NCBI RefSeq assembly: GCF_029223525.1
Contig: NZ_JARHTQ010000023.1
Location: forward strand, 1 to 64,000
Direction: 5' to 3'
Origin: Streptantibioticus ferralitis
GTDB lineage: Bacteria > Actinomycetota > Actinomycetes > Streptomycetales > Streptomycetaceae
DNA length: 64,000 bases
A program made the position numbers and the translations under genes. Position 1 is the first letter of the stretch. Each line of letters starts with the position of its first letter. Of this stretch, positions 1-10,515 are shown piece after piece. The notes beneath the pieces are model-generated. The model saw nothing but the letters and a program-made list of their open reading frames with translations, ran no database searches and was not told the DNA's origin.

Positions 1-220
1 GGGGGGAACACCACCCGGTCCATCGGCGGGTGGGTCTGGGGGGGGGGGGGGGGGGGTGGGGGGCGTGGGGCCGCGGGGGGGGGGTGGCGCGGGGGGGGGG
101 CGGTTTGTCGGGGGGGATTGCCCCCACTCCGCCCACTCTTTTCTGTAAGGGCCCCGGGGGGGGTGGGGTGTGGGGGGGATGGCCCCCGGCGCCCCCGGGG
201 GGGCGCGACGGCGAGTAGCC
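1..220. other. G-homopolymer-rich low-complexity edge
   Basis: Dominated by long G runs broken by occasional T, C or A (for example about positions 39-66 and 77-115). No ribosome-binding site, plausible start or recognisable protein is present, and the open frames here are compositional. The texture is unlike the rest of the window and resembles the low-quality end of a contig rather than biology. Confidence 0.6.
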
Positions 221-266
221 ACACACAGTGGTGGACACCGGCGGTGTGCCGAACCGGCCGCAACCC

Positions 267-292
267 GCCTGGGGCCCTGCCGGGCCCCAGGC
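267..292 (-). terminator. Hairpin after permease gene
   Basis: Perfect 11-bp inverted repeat (267-277 and 282-292) with a 4-nt loop, directly beyond the permease stop codon. It has no T-tract, as is usual in Streptomyces. Confidence 0.7.
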
Positions 293-295
293 CTG

Positions 296-2275
296 TCAGG
301 GCGCGGGCGGGCGCCCGGCCTCCAGCATCTCCACCGCCCGTTCGACATCGAACGGCAGGACCGTCACCGCGACGTTCGGCAGGTCCTCGACCGCCTTGGC
401 GATCGCGTCGCCGGTGCCGCGGTGCAGGATCTTGCCGATCACCGGCGCGTACGTACGCCGTGGCAGCAGCAGCGTCAGCGCGGTCTGGCCGTCGCTGGTG
501 GTGCGGGCGGCCAACTCCACCACCGCGCGGCGCAGTCGCCGGTCCGGGCATTCGACGACTTCCAGCGGCACCGTGGTCCCCGCGGTGTCCTCCCAGTTGT
601 CCATCAGCTGCCGGGCGTGCTTGTCGTCGACCATGAAGTGCACGGCCCGGACCTCGTCCGGGCGCAGCCGGTGCGCGTACCGCAGCGCCTTGAGCGTGGC
701 CAGGTCGAGGCTGTCCACCAGTACGTAGACGATGTGCCGCCGCCAGGTGGGCCGGTCGGCGCCGGGCACCGGCATGGTCTCCATGGCCGCGGCCTCGGCG
801 CGGTACTGCCGGTTGATGCGGATCAGCGCCCACACACCGAGCGGGAAGAGCACCACCACCAGCCAGGCGCCCTCGGTGAACTTGGTGATCGCGAAGATCA
901 CCACCACCAGTGCCGAGGCGATGGCCGCCGCGAGGTTGACCGCCAACTTCCAGGTGCGGCCTGACTCCTGGCGCCTGAGGTGGTAGGCGAACAGGCCGGA
1001 CGCCGCCATGGTGAAGCCGGTGAACACACCGATCGCGTACAGCGCCACCAGCCGGTCGACGTTGCCACCGGTGACGATCAGCAGCGCCAGCGCCAGTGCG
1101 GTGAGCACCACGATCCCGTTGGAGAACGCCAGCCGGTGCCCGCGCCGCATGAACTGGCGGGGCAGGAAGCTGTCTTCGGCCACGAAGCTGGCCAGGAAGG
1201 GGAAGCCGGTGTACGGGGTGTTGGCGCCGGTGTAGAGGATCAGCGCGGTGGCCAACTGCACGTAGACCAGGCCGACGGTGCCGATCCAGCCGTTGCCGAA
1301 CAGCAGATTTGCTTCCTGGGCGATGACGGTCGGGTTGCCGTCGGTGTAGGGAATCGCATGGGTGTAGTAGGCGAGCGTGGAGACCCCGAAGACCATGATG
1401 GCCAGCGCGATGCTCATCGCGACCAGCGTGCGGCGGGCGTTGACACCCTGCGGCTCCCTGAAGGCCGACACACCGTTGGAGATCGCCTCAAGACCGGTCA
1501 GCGAGGAACCGCCGTTGGCGAACGCCCGCAGCACGATGAACAACGTCGCGCCGTACAGCAGACCGTGGCCCGCGCTGCCGAGGTGCAGGGCGCCCGAGGC
1601 GTGCAGGTTGGCGTGCGGCAGGTGGCCGTACACCATGAACCGGATCAGTCCCACCACCAGCATGATGGCGACCGCGAACATGAACATGTAGGCGGGCGCG
1701 GCGAACGCCCGGCCCGCCTCCCGGATGCCGCGCAGGTTCCCGAACATCAGGATGAGGACCACGATCACGCTGATCGGCGTCTTGTAGTTGTCAAGGCCGG
1801 TGTAGCCCTTGCCGACGAGATGGGCCAGCGAGATGATCGCGTCGGTTCCGGCCGCGGTCTGCACGGCGACCGTGACGATGTAGTCGATCAGCAGGGCGAC
1901 GGCGGCGATCTGCGCGACGTTCGGCCCGAAGTTCTCCCGGGCGACGACGTAGGAGCCGCCCGCCCGGGTGTAGACCGTGACGACATCGCGGTAGGAGAGG
2001 GTCAGCAACAGCAGGACGAAGATGATGACGCCGGTGAGCGGCATCAGCAGGGAGAACGCGGCGACTCCGATCACCGGGACCAGGATGCGCAGCATCTCCT
2101 CGGAACCGTAGGCGGTGGAGGACATGCAGTCCGAGGCGAGCACCCCGAGCGCGATCGGGTTGGAGAGCTTCTCCTCTGACAACTGCTCAGTGATCAGCGG
2201 CGGCCCGAGAAGTAGCCGTTTGATGCGATAGCTGACCTTGTCACGGGGTGCGGTGGTCTCGGTAGTGGTGGCCAT
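296..2275 (-). CDS. KimA-like APC-superfamily permease
   Basis: Multi-pass membrane transporter of the amino acid-polyamine-organocation superfamily. The N-terminal block LASDCMSSTAYGSEE resembles the first helix region of KimA/YdaO potassium importers, and about 12 hydrophobic segments are followed by a ~150-residue hydrophilic C-terminal domain, as in that family. The substrate (potassium or amino acid) is inferred from family only. The start is uncertain: the frame opens at a GTG at 2332, inside a terminator-like hairpin, and three in-frame ATGs follow at 2287, 2281 and 2275. I chose 2275 (MATTTETTAP), giving 659 aa, although no strong ribosome-binding site precedes any of them. It lies downstream of korB on the same strand but is separated from it by that hairpin. 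Confidence 0.75.
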   Translation of the reverse strand: MATTTETTAPRDKVSYRIKRLLLGPPLITEQLSEEKLSNPIALGVLASDCMSSTAYGSEEMLRILVPVIGVAAFSLLMPLTGVIIFVLLLLTLSYRDVVTVYTRAGGSYVVARENFGPNVAQIAAVALLIDYIVTVAVQTAAGTDAIISLAHLVGKGYTGLDNYKTPISVIVVLILMFGNLRGIREAGRAFAAPAYMFMFAVAIMLVVGLIRFMVYGHLPHANLHASGALHLGSAGHGLLYGATLFIVLRAFANGGSSLTGLEAISNGVSAFREPQGVNARRTLVAMSIALAIMVFGVSTLAYYTHAIPYTDGNPTVIAQEANLLFGNGWIGTVGLVYVQLATALILYTGANTPYTGFPFLASFVAEDSFLPRQFMRRGHRLAFSNGIVVLTALALALLIVTGGNVDRLVALYAIGVFTGFTMAASGLFAYHLRRQESGRTWKLAVNLAAAIASALVVVIFAITKFTEGAWLVVVLFPLGVWALIRINRQYRAEAAAMETMPVPGADRPTWRRHIVYVLVDSLDLATLKALRYAHRLRPDEVRAVHFMVDDKHARQLMDNWEDTAGTTVPLEVVECPDRRLRRAVVELAARTTSDGQTALTLLLPRRTYAPVIGKILHRGTGDAIAKAVEDLPNVAVTVLPFDVERAVEMLEAGRPPAP

Positions 2276-2293
2276 AGACATAGACATACGGCT

Positions 2294-2330
2294 GCCCGGC
2301 CGCCGTGTCTTGTAGACGCGGCGACCGGGC
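2294..2330 (-). terminator. Hairpin between korB and permease
   Basis: Arms 2294-2305 and 2319-2330 pair over 12 bp with one mismatch and a 13-nt loop. It lies just after the korB stop, so korAB transcription probably ends or is attenuated here. Confidence 0.65.
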
Positions 2331-2355
2331 ACTCGTGCGGCGCGTGATCCCGGTC

Positions 2356-3397
<1,042 letters not shown>

Positions 3398-3408
<11 letters not shown>

Positions 3409-5344
3409 CGGCGGCCTCCTTCGTAAGGCCCTGTGCCACGGCCTCCTGGAGGCGGGCGGCGAGCTGTTCGGCCTTGAACGGAAGGCCGGTGACCTGCGTG
3501 TGGGAGGCGGCGTCGACCAGGTACCTGGCGCGCAGCAGCTGCGCGAGCTGGCCGAGGTTCATCTCCGGGACGATGACGTTGCGGTAGGCGGCCAGGACCT
3601 CGCCGAGGTTGGCGGGGAACGGGTTGAGATGGCGCAGATGGGCCTGGGCGATCTCGCCGCCGGCCTGCCGGGTGCGGCGCACGGCCGCGGTGATCGGGCC
3701 GTAGGTCGAGCCCCAGCCGATGACCAGGGTCCTGGCGGCGCCGGTCGGGTCGTCCACGGTGACGTCGGGTACCTCGATGCCGTCCACCTTCGCCTGGCGG
3801 GTGCGGACCATCAGATCGTGGTTGCCCGGGTCGTACGAGATGTTGCCGGTGCCGTCCTGTTTCTCGATGCCGCCGATGCGGTGCTCCAGGCCGGGGGTGC
3901 CGGGCAGCGCCCATGGCCGGGCCAGCGTCTGCGGATCGCGCAGGTACGGCCAGAAGTGCTCTTGGCCGTCCGCGTCCGTGTGGTTCCGTGTGGTGGCGAA
4001 CTGCACGCGCAGATCGGGCAGTTCACCGGTGTCCGGGATGCGCCATGGCTCGGACCCGTTGGCCAGATAGCCGTCGGAGAGCAGGAAGACCGGGGTCCGG
4101 TAGGTGAGCGCGATCCGCGCGGCCTCCAGCGCGGCGTTGAAGCAGTCACCGGGAGTGGCGGGCGCGATGATCGGCACTGGGGCCTCGCCGTTGCGCCCGT
4201 ACATGGCCTGCAGCAGGTCGGCCTGCTCGGTCTTGGTCGGCAGACCGGTGGACGGGCCGCCGCGCTGGATGTCGATGACCAGCAGCGGCAGCTCAAGGGA
4301 GACGGCAAGCCCGATGGTCTCGGACTTCAGCGCCACACCGGGGCCCGAGGTGGTGGTGACCGCCAGTGATCCGCCGAAGGCGGCGCCGAGGGCCGCGCCG
4401 ATGCCCGCGATCTCGTCTTCCGCCTGGAAGGTGCGCACGCCGAAGTTCTTGTGCTTGGACAGCTCGTGCAGGATGTCGCTGGCCGGGGTGATCGGGTACG
4501 AGCCGAGGAACAGCGGCAGGTCCGCCTGGGCCGAGGCGGCGACCAGGCCGTAGGCCAGCGCCAGGTTGCCGGAGATGTTGCGGTACGTACCCGGCGGGAA
4601 CGCGGCCTGGGCGGGCGCCACCTCGTAGGTGACCGCGAAGTCCTCGGTGGTTTCGCCGAAGTTCCAGCCCGCGCGGAACGCGGTGATGTTCGCCTCGGCC
4701 AGCTCCGGCTTTTTGGCGAATTTCGATCGCAGGAACGTCTCGGTTCCGGCCGTCGGCCGGTGGTACATCCACGACAGCAGCCCGAGGGCGAACATGTTCT
4801 TGCTGCGCTCGGCCTCCTTGCGGGAGAGCCCGAAGTCCTTCAGCGCCTCCACCGTCATGCTGGTCAGCGGCACCGGATGGACGTTGTAGGCCTCCAGCGC
4901 GCCGTCCTCCAGCGGAGAGGTGGCATAGCCGACCTTCGCCATCGCGCGCTTGGTGAACTCGTCGGTGTTGACGATGATCTCCGCGCCGCGCGGCAGGTCC
5001 CCGACGTTGGCCTTCAACGCCGCGGGGTTCATCGCGACCAGCACGTCGGGACGGTCGCCGGGGGTCAGGATGTCGTGGTCGGCGAAGTGCACCTGGAACG
5101 AGGAGACGCCGGGCAGGGTCCCGGCGGGCGCCCGGATCTCGGCCGGGAAGTTGGGCAGCGTGGACAGGTCGTTGCCGAATGAAGCGGTCTCGGAGGTAAA
5201 CCGGTCTCCGGTCAGCTGCATGCCGTCTCCGGAGTCGCCCGCGAACCGGACGATCACCCGGTCCAGGCGCCTGATCTCCTTGCCTGGCTTGCGCTGCTCA
5301 CCGAGCACAGGCGGCTCGGCCGGGCTACTGACCTGGCTGGTCAC
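3398..5344 (-). CDS. korA: 2-oxoacid:ferredoxin oxidoreductase, alpha subunit
   Basis: 648-aa fused gamma/alpha subunit. Residues ~28-200 form the gamma domain (VRFAGDSGDGMQLTG opening). The rest is the alpha pyrimidine-binding region, with the GSYPITPASDILHEL motif near residue 280 and the C-terminal transketolase-like domain. Start GTG at 5344 is preceded by AAGGAGG at good spacing. It is the first gene of korAB and reads away from the response regulator gene, with ~250 bp upstream available for a promoter. The length and fusion order match actinobacterial KorA, which is typical of the oxygen-tolerant form with KorB. Confidence 0.92.
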
Positions 5345-5577
5345 TGAACTGGACCTCCTTCGAGGCGGCGGCTCGCGGACGACGCATCACTGCCTTACCG
5401 CCGGTACCGCGGCCAATGGTACGTCGGTAAGGGTGACCTTCCTGGCGCATTTCGCATCCTGGACGCCATGTCAGTAGAACGCTGTCGCGCCATCCTTTAG
5501 TCCCGGTTTCCGGATCTCCATCGAATCGAAATCCGGCCATATCCGGTGGCTGTCGAGCCCGGTGCCCACAGTCCGTG

Positions 5578-5590
5578 TGACACCGTGTCA
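5578..5590. promoter_or_regulatory. 13-bp palindrome upstream of korAB
   Basis: TGACACCGTGTCA is a perfect palindrome with one central base, between the response-regulator stop and korA. It could be an operator for korAB. This is an inference from symmetry only. Confidence 0.3.
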
Positions 5591-5594
5591 GGCC

Positions 5595-6266
5595 TCAGGA
5601 GTTCAGATAGGTGAGAACGGCCAGAACGCGACGGTGATCCCCGTCACTAGGTGCCAGTCCCAGCTTCAGGAAGATGTTGCTCACGTGCTTCTCCACGGCG
5701 CCGTCGGAGACCACCAGCTGCTTGGCGATCGCCGAGTTCGTCCGCCCTTCCGCCATCAGCCCCAGCACCTCGCGCTCGCGCGGCGTCAGCCCGGCCAGTA
5801 CGTCCTGCTTGCGGCTGCGGCCCAGCAGCTGGGCGACCACCTCGGGGTCGAGCGCGGTGCCGCCCTCGGCCACCCGTACCACCGCGTCCACGAACTCGCG
5901 GACCTCGGCCACCCGGTCCTTGAGCAGGTAGCCCACCCCACGGCTCGATCCGGCCAGCAACTCGGTCGCGTACTGCTCCTCCACGTACTGCGACAGCACC
6001 AGCACGCCCACCGACGGATGGTCGCGGCGCAGCCGCACGGCCGCCCTGACCCCCTCGTCGGTGTGGGTGGGCGGCATCCGTACGTCCGCCACCACCACGT
6101 CCGGCAGGGCGCCCTCGTCCGCCAGCTCGCCGATCACCTTGATCAGCGCCTCCGCGTCACCGACGCCCGCGACCACATCGTGCCCCCGGTCGGTCAGCAG
6201 CCGGGTCAGGCCCTCCCGAAGCAGTACCGAATCCTCGGCGATGACCACCCGTACTCTGTCCACCAC
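5595..6266 (-). CDS. NarL/LuxR-family response regulator
   Basis: Two-component DNA-binding regulator of about 223 aa. The receiver domain starts RVVIAEDSVLLREGLTRLL, with the likely phospho-acceptor aspartate in VVVADVRMPP. The LuxR-type helix-turn-helix is LTPREREVLGLMAEGRTNSAIA followed by VEKHVSNIF, ending VLAVLTYLNS. The frame stays open far upstream, but the domain and a GGGGGA ribosome-binding site 8 nt before GTG at 6266 fix the start (6263 is the alternative). It is encoded just downstream of two sensor kinases and is presumably their common partner. It matches a widespread Streptomyces regulator whose target is not evident from sequence. Confidence 0.88.
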   Translation of the reverse strand: MVDRVRVVIAEDSVLLREGLTRLLTDRGHDVVAGVGDAEALIKVIGELADEGALPDVVVADVRMPPTHTDEGVRAAVRLRRDHPSVGVLVLSQYVEEQYATELLAGSSRGVGYLLKDRVAEVREFVDAVVRVAEGGTALDPEVVAQLLGRSRKQDVLAGLTPREREVLGLMAEGRTNSAIAKQLVVSDGAVEKHVSNIFLKLGLAPSDGDHRRVLAVLTYLNS

Positions 6267-6345
6267 GACTCGCTTCCCCCACGTCCTGTGTTGCTGCCGG
6301 TCGGCCTTCGCCGTCCAGCATCCCAGGGTCCGCGGGGAAGCGCGT

Positions 6346-6370
6346 CCCCAAGGCGCCCCGGGCCTTGGGG
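6346..6370 (-). terminator. Hairpin between kinase 1 and response regulator
   Basis: Arms 6346-6353 (CCCCAAGG) and 6363-6370 (CCTTGGGG), extendable by one pair, with a short GC-rich loop. It lies in the 238-bp gap between the kinase stop and the regulator start, so the regulator may be attenuated or have its own promoter. Confidence 0.5.
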
Positions 6371-6504
6371 AGTGGGCGGGCTCCTTCGCTGGTTGCGGTC
6401 CTTCGATATCGCCGGTCCGCGCCGCCGCGACGGCGAGTGGTCCGCCGGCGCGGTCCGGCGGCGTCGAACCAGCCGCAACCCGGGCGAAACACCGCCGGGA
6501 GGGC

Positions 6505-7848
6505 CTACGCGCGCCAGGGCAGCTCGGCGGTGATCCGGGTCGGGCCGCCGGCCGGGGAGTCGACCACCAGCAGGCCGTCGACCGCGTCCAACCGCTCGGC
6601 CAGGCCCGCCAGGCCGCTACCCGCCTCGGCGGAGGCGCCGCCGCGCCCGTCGTCGGACACCTGGAGCAGCATCCGGTCCTCGGTCTGCCAGATGTCGACG
6701 GTCGCCCGGCTCGCGCCGCTGTGCTTGCTGATGTTGGTGAGCAGTTCGGAGACGGTGAAGTAGGCGATGCCCTCGATCGCCGGCACCGGGCGGGCCGGAA
6801 GGTCCACCGCGACGGCAACCGGCACCGTGCAGCGGGCCGCCACCGCGGACAGCGCCGGGCCGAGGCCGCGGTCGGTGAGGATCGCCGGGTGGATGCCGCG
6901 GGCCAGGTCCCGTAGCTCCTGGAGCGCGGTCTTCACCTCGCCGTGCGCCTCGTCCACCATCTTGGCGGCGGCCTCCGGGTCCTCCGCCAGCTTCTCCTTG
7001 GCCAGGCCGAGGTCCATGGCGAGGGCGACCAGCCGGGCCTGGGCGCCGTCGTGCAGGTCGCGCTCGATGCGGCGCAGATCGGCGGCGGCGGTGTCGACGA
7101 CCGTGCCGCGGTCCGTCTCCAGCTCATGGACCCGGGTGGCGAGCCGGGACGGGCCGAGCAGGCCGCCGACCATCAGCCGGTCGACGCCGGCCAGACCGCG
7201 GATGACCCACGGAGTGGCGAGGACGAGCAGCAGTCCGACGAGCACGGTGAGCGTGATCTTGAACGGCCCGTCGAGGTAGAGCGAGTAGTCGCCGTTGCTG
7301 AACACCTGCAGCCCGGGCCGGTGGACGTACGCCGGGAAGACCCACTGCCACAGCGGGTAGGTCAGCGCCGCCCAGCCGTACGTCCAGAGCACCACGGCGA
7401 CCACGAAGGTGAACACGCCCCAGGGGAACAGCAGGAACGCGTACAGCACGTGCCGCCAGGAGGTGCCCGACCTGAACAGGCCGCCCACCCAGGCCATCAG
7501 CCCGCTGCCCCGCTGCCGGATCGGCTCGGGCTCCGCGACGTCCATCCGCAGCAGCGCCCGGGCCCGCCCCCGCTCGATGCGGCCGAGGCCGCGGCAGCCC
7601 GCCAGCATCGCGGCGAGCACCGGCACCCCGAGGAAGGTGATCAGCAGCCCGGCTCCGCAGGACAGCATCGTCACGGCGTAGACGAAGCCGATGATGCCCA
7701 TCGGCAGGTTCAGTATCAGGTAGAGGAACTCGCGCCAGGTGCGGCCCGCCACCGGGGCACGCAGCGCGGCGGGCACCCGGTGGCGGGTGTCGTCGGGGTA
7801 GCGCGTTTCGGGATAGCCGGTCGCCATGGTCGTGTCCGTCCTAGTCAC
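6505..7848 (-). CDS. Sensor histidine kinase, copy 1 (HisKA_3 type)
   Basis: 447-aa membrane sensor kinase. The N-terminal half (~30-220) carries hydrophobic segments in two similar pairs, resembling the 'putative sensor' domain found with this kinase class. It is followed by a HisKA_3 dimerisation/phospho-acceptor helix with RDLHDGAQARLVALAM (His in LHDG) and a C-terminal ATPase with SELLTNISKHSGA (N box), DDGRGGA and GSGLAGLAERL. The region around the phospho-acceptor is identical to the neighbouring kinase for ~39 residues, so the two arose by tandem duplication. Start ATG at 7848 or the internal one at residue 8. Likely phosphorylates the adjacent LuxR-type regulator. The signal sensed is unknown. 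Confidence 0.87.
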   Translation of the reverse strand: MTRTDTTMATGYPETRYPDDTRHRVPAALRAPVAGRTWREFLYLILNLPMGIIGFVYAVTMLSCGAGLLITFLGVPVLAAMLAGCRGLGRIERGRARALLRMDVAEPEPIRQRGSGLMAWVGGLFRSGTSWRHVLYAFLLFPWGVFTFVVAVVLWTYGWAALTYPLWQWVFPAYVHRPGLQVFSNGDYSLYLDGPFKITLTVLVGLLLVLATPWVIRGLAGVDRLMVGGLLGPSRLATRVHELETDRGTVVDTAAADLRRIERDLHDGAQARLVALAMDLGLAKEKLAEDPEAAAKMVDEAHGEVKTALQELRDLARGIHPAILTDRGLGPALSAVAARCTVPVAVAVDLPARPVPAIEGIAYFTVSELLTNISKHSGASRATVDIWQTEDRMLLQVSDDGRGGASAEAGSGLAGLAERLDAVDGLLVVDSPAGGPTRITAELPWRA

Positions 7849-7921
7849 TGTCGTTCGGGGTGCTTCCAGCGTCGTGGAACGCGCGGCTCGCGCCCATGGT
7901 GCGGATCGGCGTGTTCGAGCG

Positions 7922-7936
7922 GGGGATATCCCTACC
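7922..7936 (-). promoter_or_regulatory. Operator-like motif upstream of kinase 1
   Basis: Reads GGTAGGGATATCCCC on the minus strand, with palindromic core GGGATATCCC, about 75-90 bp upstream of the kinase 1 start. A near copy lies at the equivalent place upstream of kinase 2. It is probably a binding site for the linked regulator or a shared promoter element. Confidence 0.5.
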
Positions 7937-7948
7937 TTGGCGCCCGCG

Positions 7949-9157
7949 CTACCGCGCGGCCCTGGCGTCCTCGCGGTCCCGCCAGGGCAGTTCGGCCGTG
8001 ATGGTCGTCGGGCCGCCGGCCGGGGAGTGGACCACCAGCAGGCCGTCGACCGCGCCCAGCCGCTCGGCCAGGCCCGCCAGGCCGCTGCCCGCCTCGGCGG
8101 AGGCGCCGCCCCGGCCGTCGTCCCGTACCTGGATCAGCAGCCGGTCGTCGGAGCGCCACACATCCACGGAACCGCTCCTTGCGCCGCTGTGCTTGCTGAT
8201 GTTGGTGAGCAGTTCGGAGACGGTGAAGTACGCGATGCCTTCGATCGCGGCGGCGGGCCGGGCGGGGAGGTCCGCGCTGACCCGCACCGGGACCGTGCAG
8301 CGGGCCGCCACCGAGGACAGCGCCGCGTCCAGGCCGCGGTCGGTGAGCACCGCCGGGTGGATGCCGCGGGCCAGGTCACGCAGCTCCTGCAGGGCCAGCT
8401 TCACTTCTCCGTGCGCCTCGCCGACCATCTTCGCCGCCGCGTCCGGGTCCTCCAGCAGCTTCTCCTTGGCCAGGCCTAGGTCCATGGCGAGGGCGACCAG
8501 CCGGGCCTGGGCGCCGTCGTGCAGGTCGCGCTCGATGCGGCGCAGATCGGCGGCGGCGGTGTCCACCACCGTCCCGCGGTCCGACTCCAACTCCGCGATC
8601 CGCCGCTCCAGTTCGTCCGACGGCGACAGCAGCGCGCGGGCCATCGCCCGGTCGGCGTTGGCCAGACCGCGGGCGGCCCACGGCAGTACCGGCCAGCCGA
8701 GGAACAGCATCACGACCGTCAACGTGAACGTCAGCACGCCCCAGGGCAGCCTGATGAAGAAGTACAGCGCGTGCCGCCAGGCCACCGGGTCCTTGATCGT
8801 GGTCCACAGCCGGCCCAGGACGCCGGTCTCGCGGGCCCGCAGCCGCCGCGGCTCCTCGATCGACACCCCCAGCAGTCCGCGCACCCGCGCCCGCTCCATC
8901 CGGCCCAGCAGACGGCAGCCCAGCAGCCCGCCCGCGAGCAGCGGCAGACCGATGACCGTCACCGAAAGACCGAGGCCGAGGGTGAGCATGATCACTACGA
9001 AGGCGAAGGCGAGCAGGTCGACCGGCAGGTTCAGCAGGAGATGGGAGATCTCCTTCCACGTCGCCGCTCCGAACGCCAGCCGCGCCGGCGGCAACGACCG
9101 GGACTCGCCGTCCTCGGCGCTCTCGTGGGCCGTCTCGTTCCGGGCACGGGTGTTCAT
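7949..9157 (-). CDS. Sensor histidine kinase, copy 2 (HisKA_3 type)
   Basis: 402-aa paralogue of the preceding kinase with the same architecture: paired hydrophobic sensor segments in residues ~30-190, HisKA_3 helix RDLHDGAQARLVALAM, and ATPase motifs SELLTNISKHSGA and DDGRGGA. The frame is open upstream of 9157, but ATG 9157 (MNTRARNETA) is the first start next to recognisable domain sequence; earlier starts would cross the intergenic region. C-terminal halves of the two kinases are near-identical while sensor halves diverge, implying conserved output and different inputs. Divergently oriented to nuoA, with ~255 bp between, so the regulator may also act on the nuo promoter (inference). Confidence 0.87.
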   Translation of the reverse strand: MNTRARNETAHESAEDGESRSLPPARLAFGAATWKEISHLLLNLPVDLLAFAFVVIMLTLGLGLSVTVIGLPLLAGGLLGCRLLGRMERARVRGLLGVSIEEPRRLRARETGVLGRLWTTIKDPVAWRHALYFFIRLPWGVLTFTLTVVMLFLGWPVLPWAARGLANADRAMARALLSPSDELERRIAELESDRGTVVDTAAADLRRIERDLHDGAQARLVALAMDLGLAKEKLLEDPDAAAKMVGEAHGEVKLALQELRDLARGIHPAVLTDRGLDAALSSVAARCTVPVRVSADLPARPAAAIEGIAYFTVSELLTNISKHSGARSGSVDVWRSDDRLLIQVRDDGRGGASAEAGSGLAGLAERLGAVDGLLVVHSPAGGPTTITAELPWRDREDARAAR

Positions 9158-9217
9158 GATGTAAGACTGCCCGGCTCCGCGGGCAGCGCGCCATGGGGTG
9201 CGTAGGGGGGACAAGGT

Positions 9218-9232
9218 GGGGTTTTCCCTACC
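9218..9232 (-). promoter_or_regulatory. Operator-like motif upstream of kinase 2 and nuoA
   Basis: Reads GGTAGGGAAAACCCC on the minus strand, matching 13 of 15 positions of the site before kinase 1. It lies 61-75 bp upstream of the kinase 2 start and ~180 bp from nuoA, within the divergent intergenic region (9158-9412). That region also holds an AT-rich patch (9320-9340) flanked by GACGT and ACGTC. Confidence 0.5.
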
Positions 9233-9412
9233 AGTGGGTGTACCAGTGAGGTACGTATCCGCGTCCCTCGTCGGCCCACCGACCGGGGCAGGCCATAGAC
9301 TCGCGTGCGTAAAGACGTCTAGAGAATTTAAAGAAACGTCCCGGGCATCGTCCCAGACGCTGGACGGCGTGCTGGACGGAAAGCCGGGACGGAAAAGGAA
9401 CGAGGGGCGGAC

Positions 9413-9862
9413 GTGCCGGAGGCGACCGTGGCCACCGTGGCGAGCGCCGACGCCGTGGGCGGTGTCAGGGGCACGACTGACGTGCACCTGGCAGCGGGGT
9501 ACTTCCACGCCTACACGGTCGTCGGCCTGGTAGCCGTCGTCGGCGTACTCTTCGTCGCCGTGGCCTTCGCGGCCGGACATCTGCTCCGGCCGGTGGTGCC
9601 GACGCGCGAGAAGATGCTGACGTACGAGTGCGGTGTCGACCCGGTCGGCGAGGGCTGGGCGCAGACCCAGATCCGCTACTACGTCTACTCCTTCCTGTAC
9701 GTGATCTTCGCCGTGGACGCGATCTACCTGTTCCCGTGGGCGACGGTCTTCGCCGCGCCCGGGTTCGGCGGCACCACGCTGGTGGAGATGTTCATCTTCA
9801 TCGGCTTCCTCGCCGTCGGCCTGCTGTACGCATGGAAGAAGGGCGTCCTGGAATGGACGTGA
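9413..9862 (+). CDS. nuoA: NADH-quinone oxidoreductase subunit A (second copy)
   Basis: 149-aa small membrane subunit of complex I with three predicted transmembrane helices and the conserved loop [15 protein letters not shown] followed by [15 protein letters not shown], the NuoA signature. GTG start at 9413 is preceded by an AGGAACGAGG region. First gene of a ten-gene nuo operon whose members overlap by 1-10 bp; it overlaps nuoB by 10 bp. An N-terminal ~25-residue extension precedes the first helix. Streptomyces normally also carry a complete 14-gene nuo operon elsewhere, so this is probably the second, partial set. Confidence 0.93.
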   Translation: MPEATVATVASADAVGGVRGTTDVHLAAGYFHAYTVVGLVAVVGVLFVAVAFAAGHLLRPVVPTREKMLTYECGVDPVGEGWAQTQIRYYVYSFLYVIFAVDAIYLFPWATVFAAPGFGGTTLVEMFIFIGFLAVGLLYAWKKGVLEWT

Positions 9863-10515
9863 CGCCGCAGCCCCAGCTGCTCCCCGAGCCGAGGCGGCTC
9901 GGCACCTTGGCGCGCCTGGCCCCGGAACCGATGAAGGTGGTCCTCAACTGGGGCCGCCGATACAGCCTGTGGGTCTTCAACTTCGGCCTGGCCTGCTGTG
10001 CGATCGAGTTCATCGCCGCGTCGATGGCCCGGCACGACTTCATCCGGCTCGGTGTCATCCCGTTCGCGCCGGGGCCCCGGCAGGCGGACCTGATGATCGT
10101 CTCCGGCACCGTGACGGACAAGATGGCCCCGGCGGTCAAGCGGCTCTACGAGCAGATGCCGGAGCCGAAGTACGTCATCTCCTTCGGCGCGTGCTCCAAC
10201 TGCGGCGGCCCTTACTGGGACTCGTACTCCGTCACCAAGGGCGTCGACCAGATCATCCCGGTCGATGTCTACGTACCCGGCTGCCCGCCCCGCCCGGAAG
10301 CGCTGCTCCAGGGCATCCTCAAGCTGCAGGAGAAGATCGCCCGCGAGTCGCTCGGCGAGCGGTACGCGGACGGCTCCGGCGCGGCGGGCGGCAACGGTGC
10401 GGGACCGCATCCGTCGCCCGCCGCACTGACCAGCGCACTGGTGACCCCGCCGCCCGCGCCCGCGGCCGACGCGGGTCCGGCGGACGCCTCGGCGCCAGGG
10501 GAGGGCGGCAGATGA
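9853..10515 (+). CDS. nuoB: NADH-quinone oxidoreductase subunit B (second copy)
   Basis: 220-aa peripheral subunit carrying the terminal N2 [4Fe-4S] cluster. The ligands are visible as the vicinal pair in GLACCAIEF, then [11 protein letters not shown] and VPGCPPRPE. The start is ATG 9853 inside the end of nuoA (10-bp overlap), well downstream of the open frame's first ATG. The last ~45 residues are an Ala/Pro/Gly-rich tail not needed for the NuoB fold. All cluster cysteines are intact, so the electron-transfer role appears preserved. Its ATGA junction with nuoC indicates translational coupling. Confidence 0.94.
   Translation: MDVTPQPQLLPEPRRLGTLARLAPEPMKVVLNWGRRYSLWVFNFGLACCAIEFIAASMARHDFIRLGVIPFAPGPRQADLMIVSGTVTDKMAPAVKRLYEQMPEPKYVISFGACSNCGGPYWDSYSVTKGVDQIIPVDVYVPGCPPRPEALLQGILKLQEKIARESLGERYADGSGAAGGNGAGPHPSPAALTSALVTPPPAPAADAGPADASAPGEGGR

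Noticed and set aside
5325-5540. 71-codon minus-strand ORF upstream of korA
   Set aside because: It overlaps the korA start in a different frame, ends within korA, and has no ribosome-binding site; it is leader sequence.
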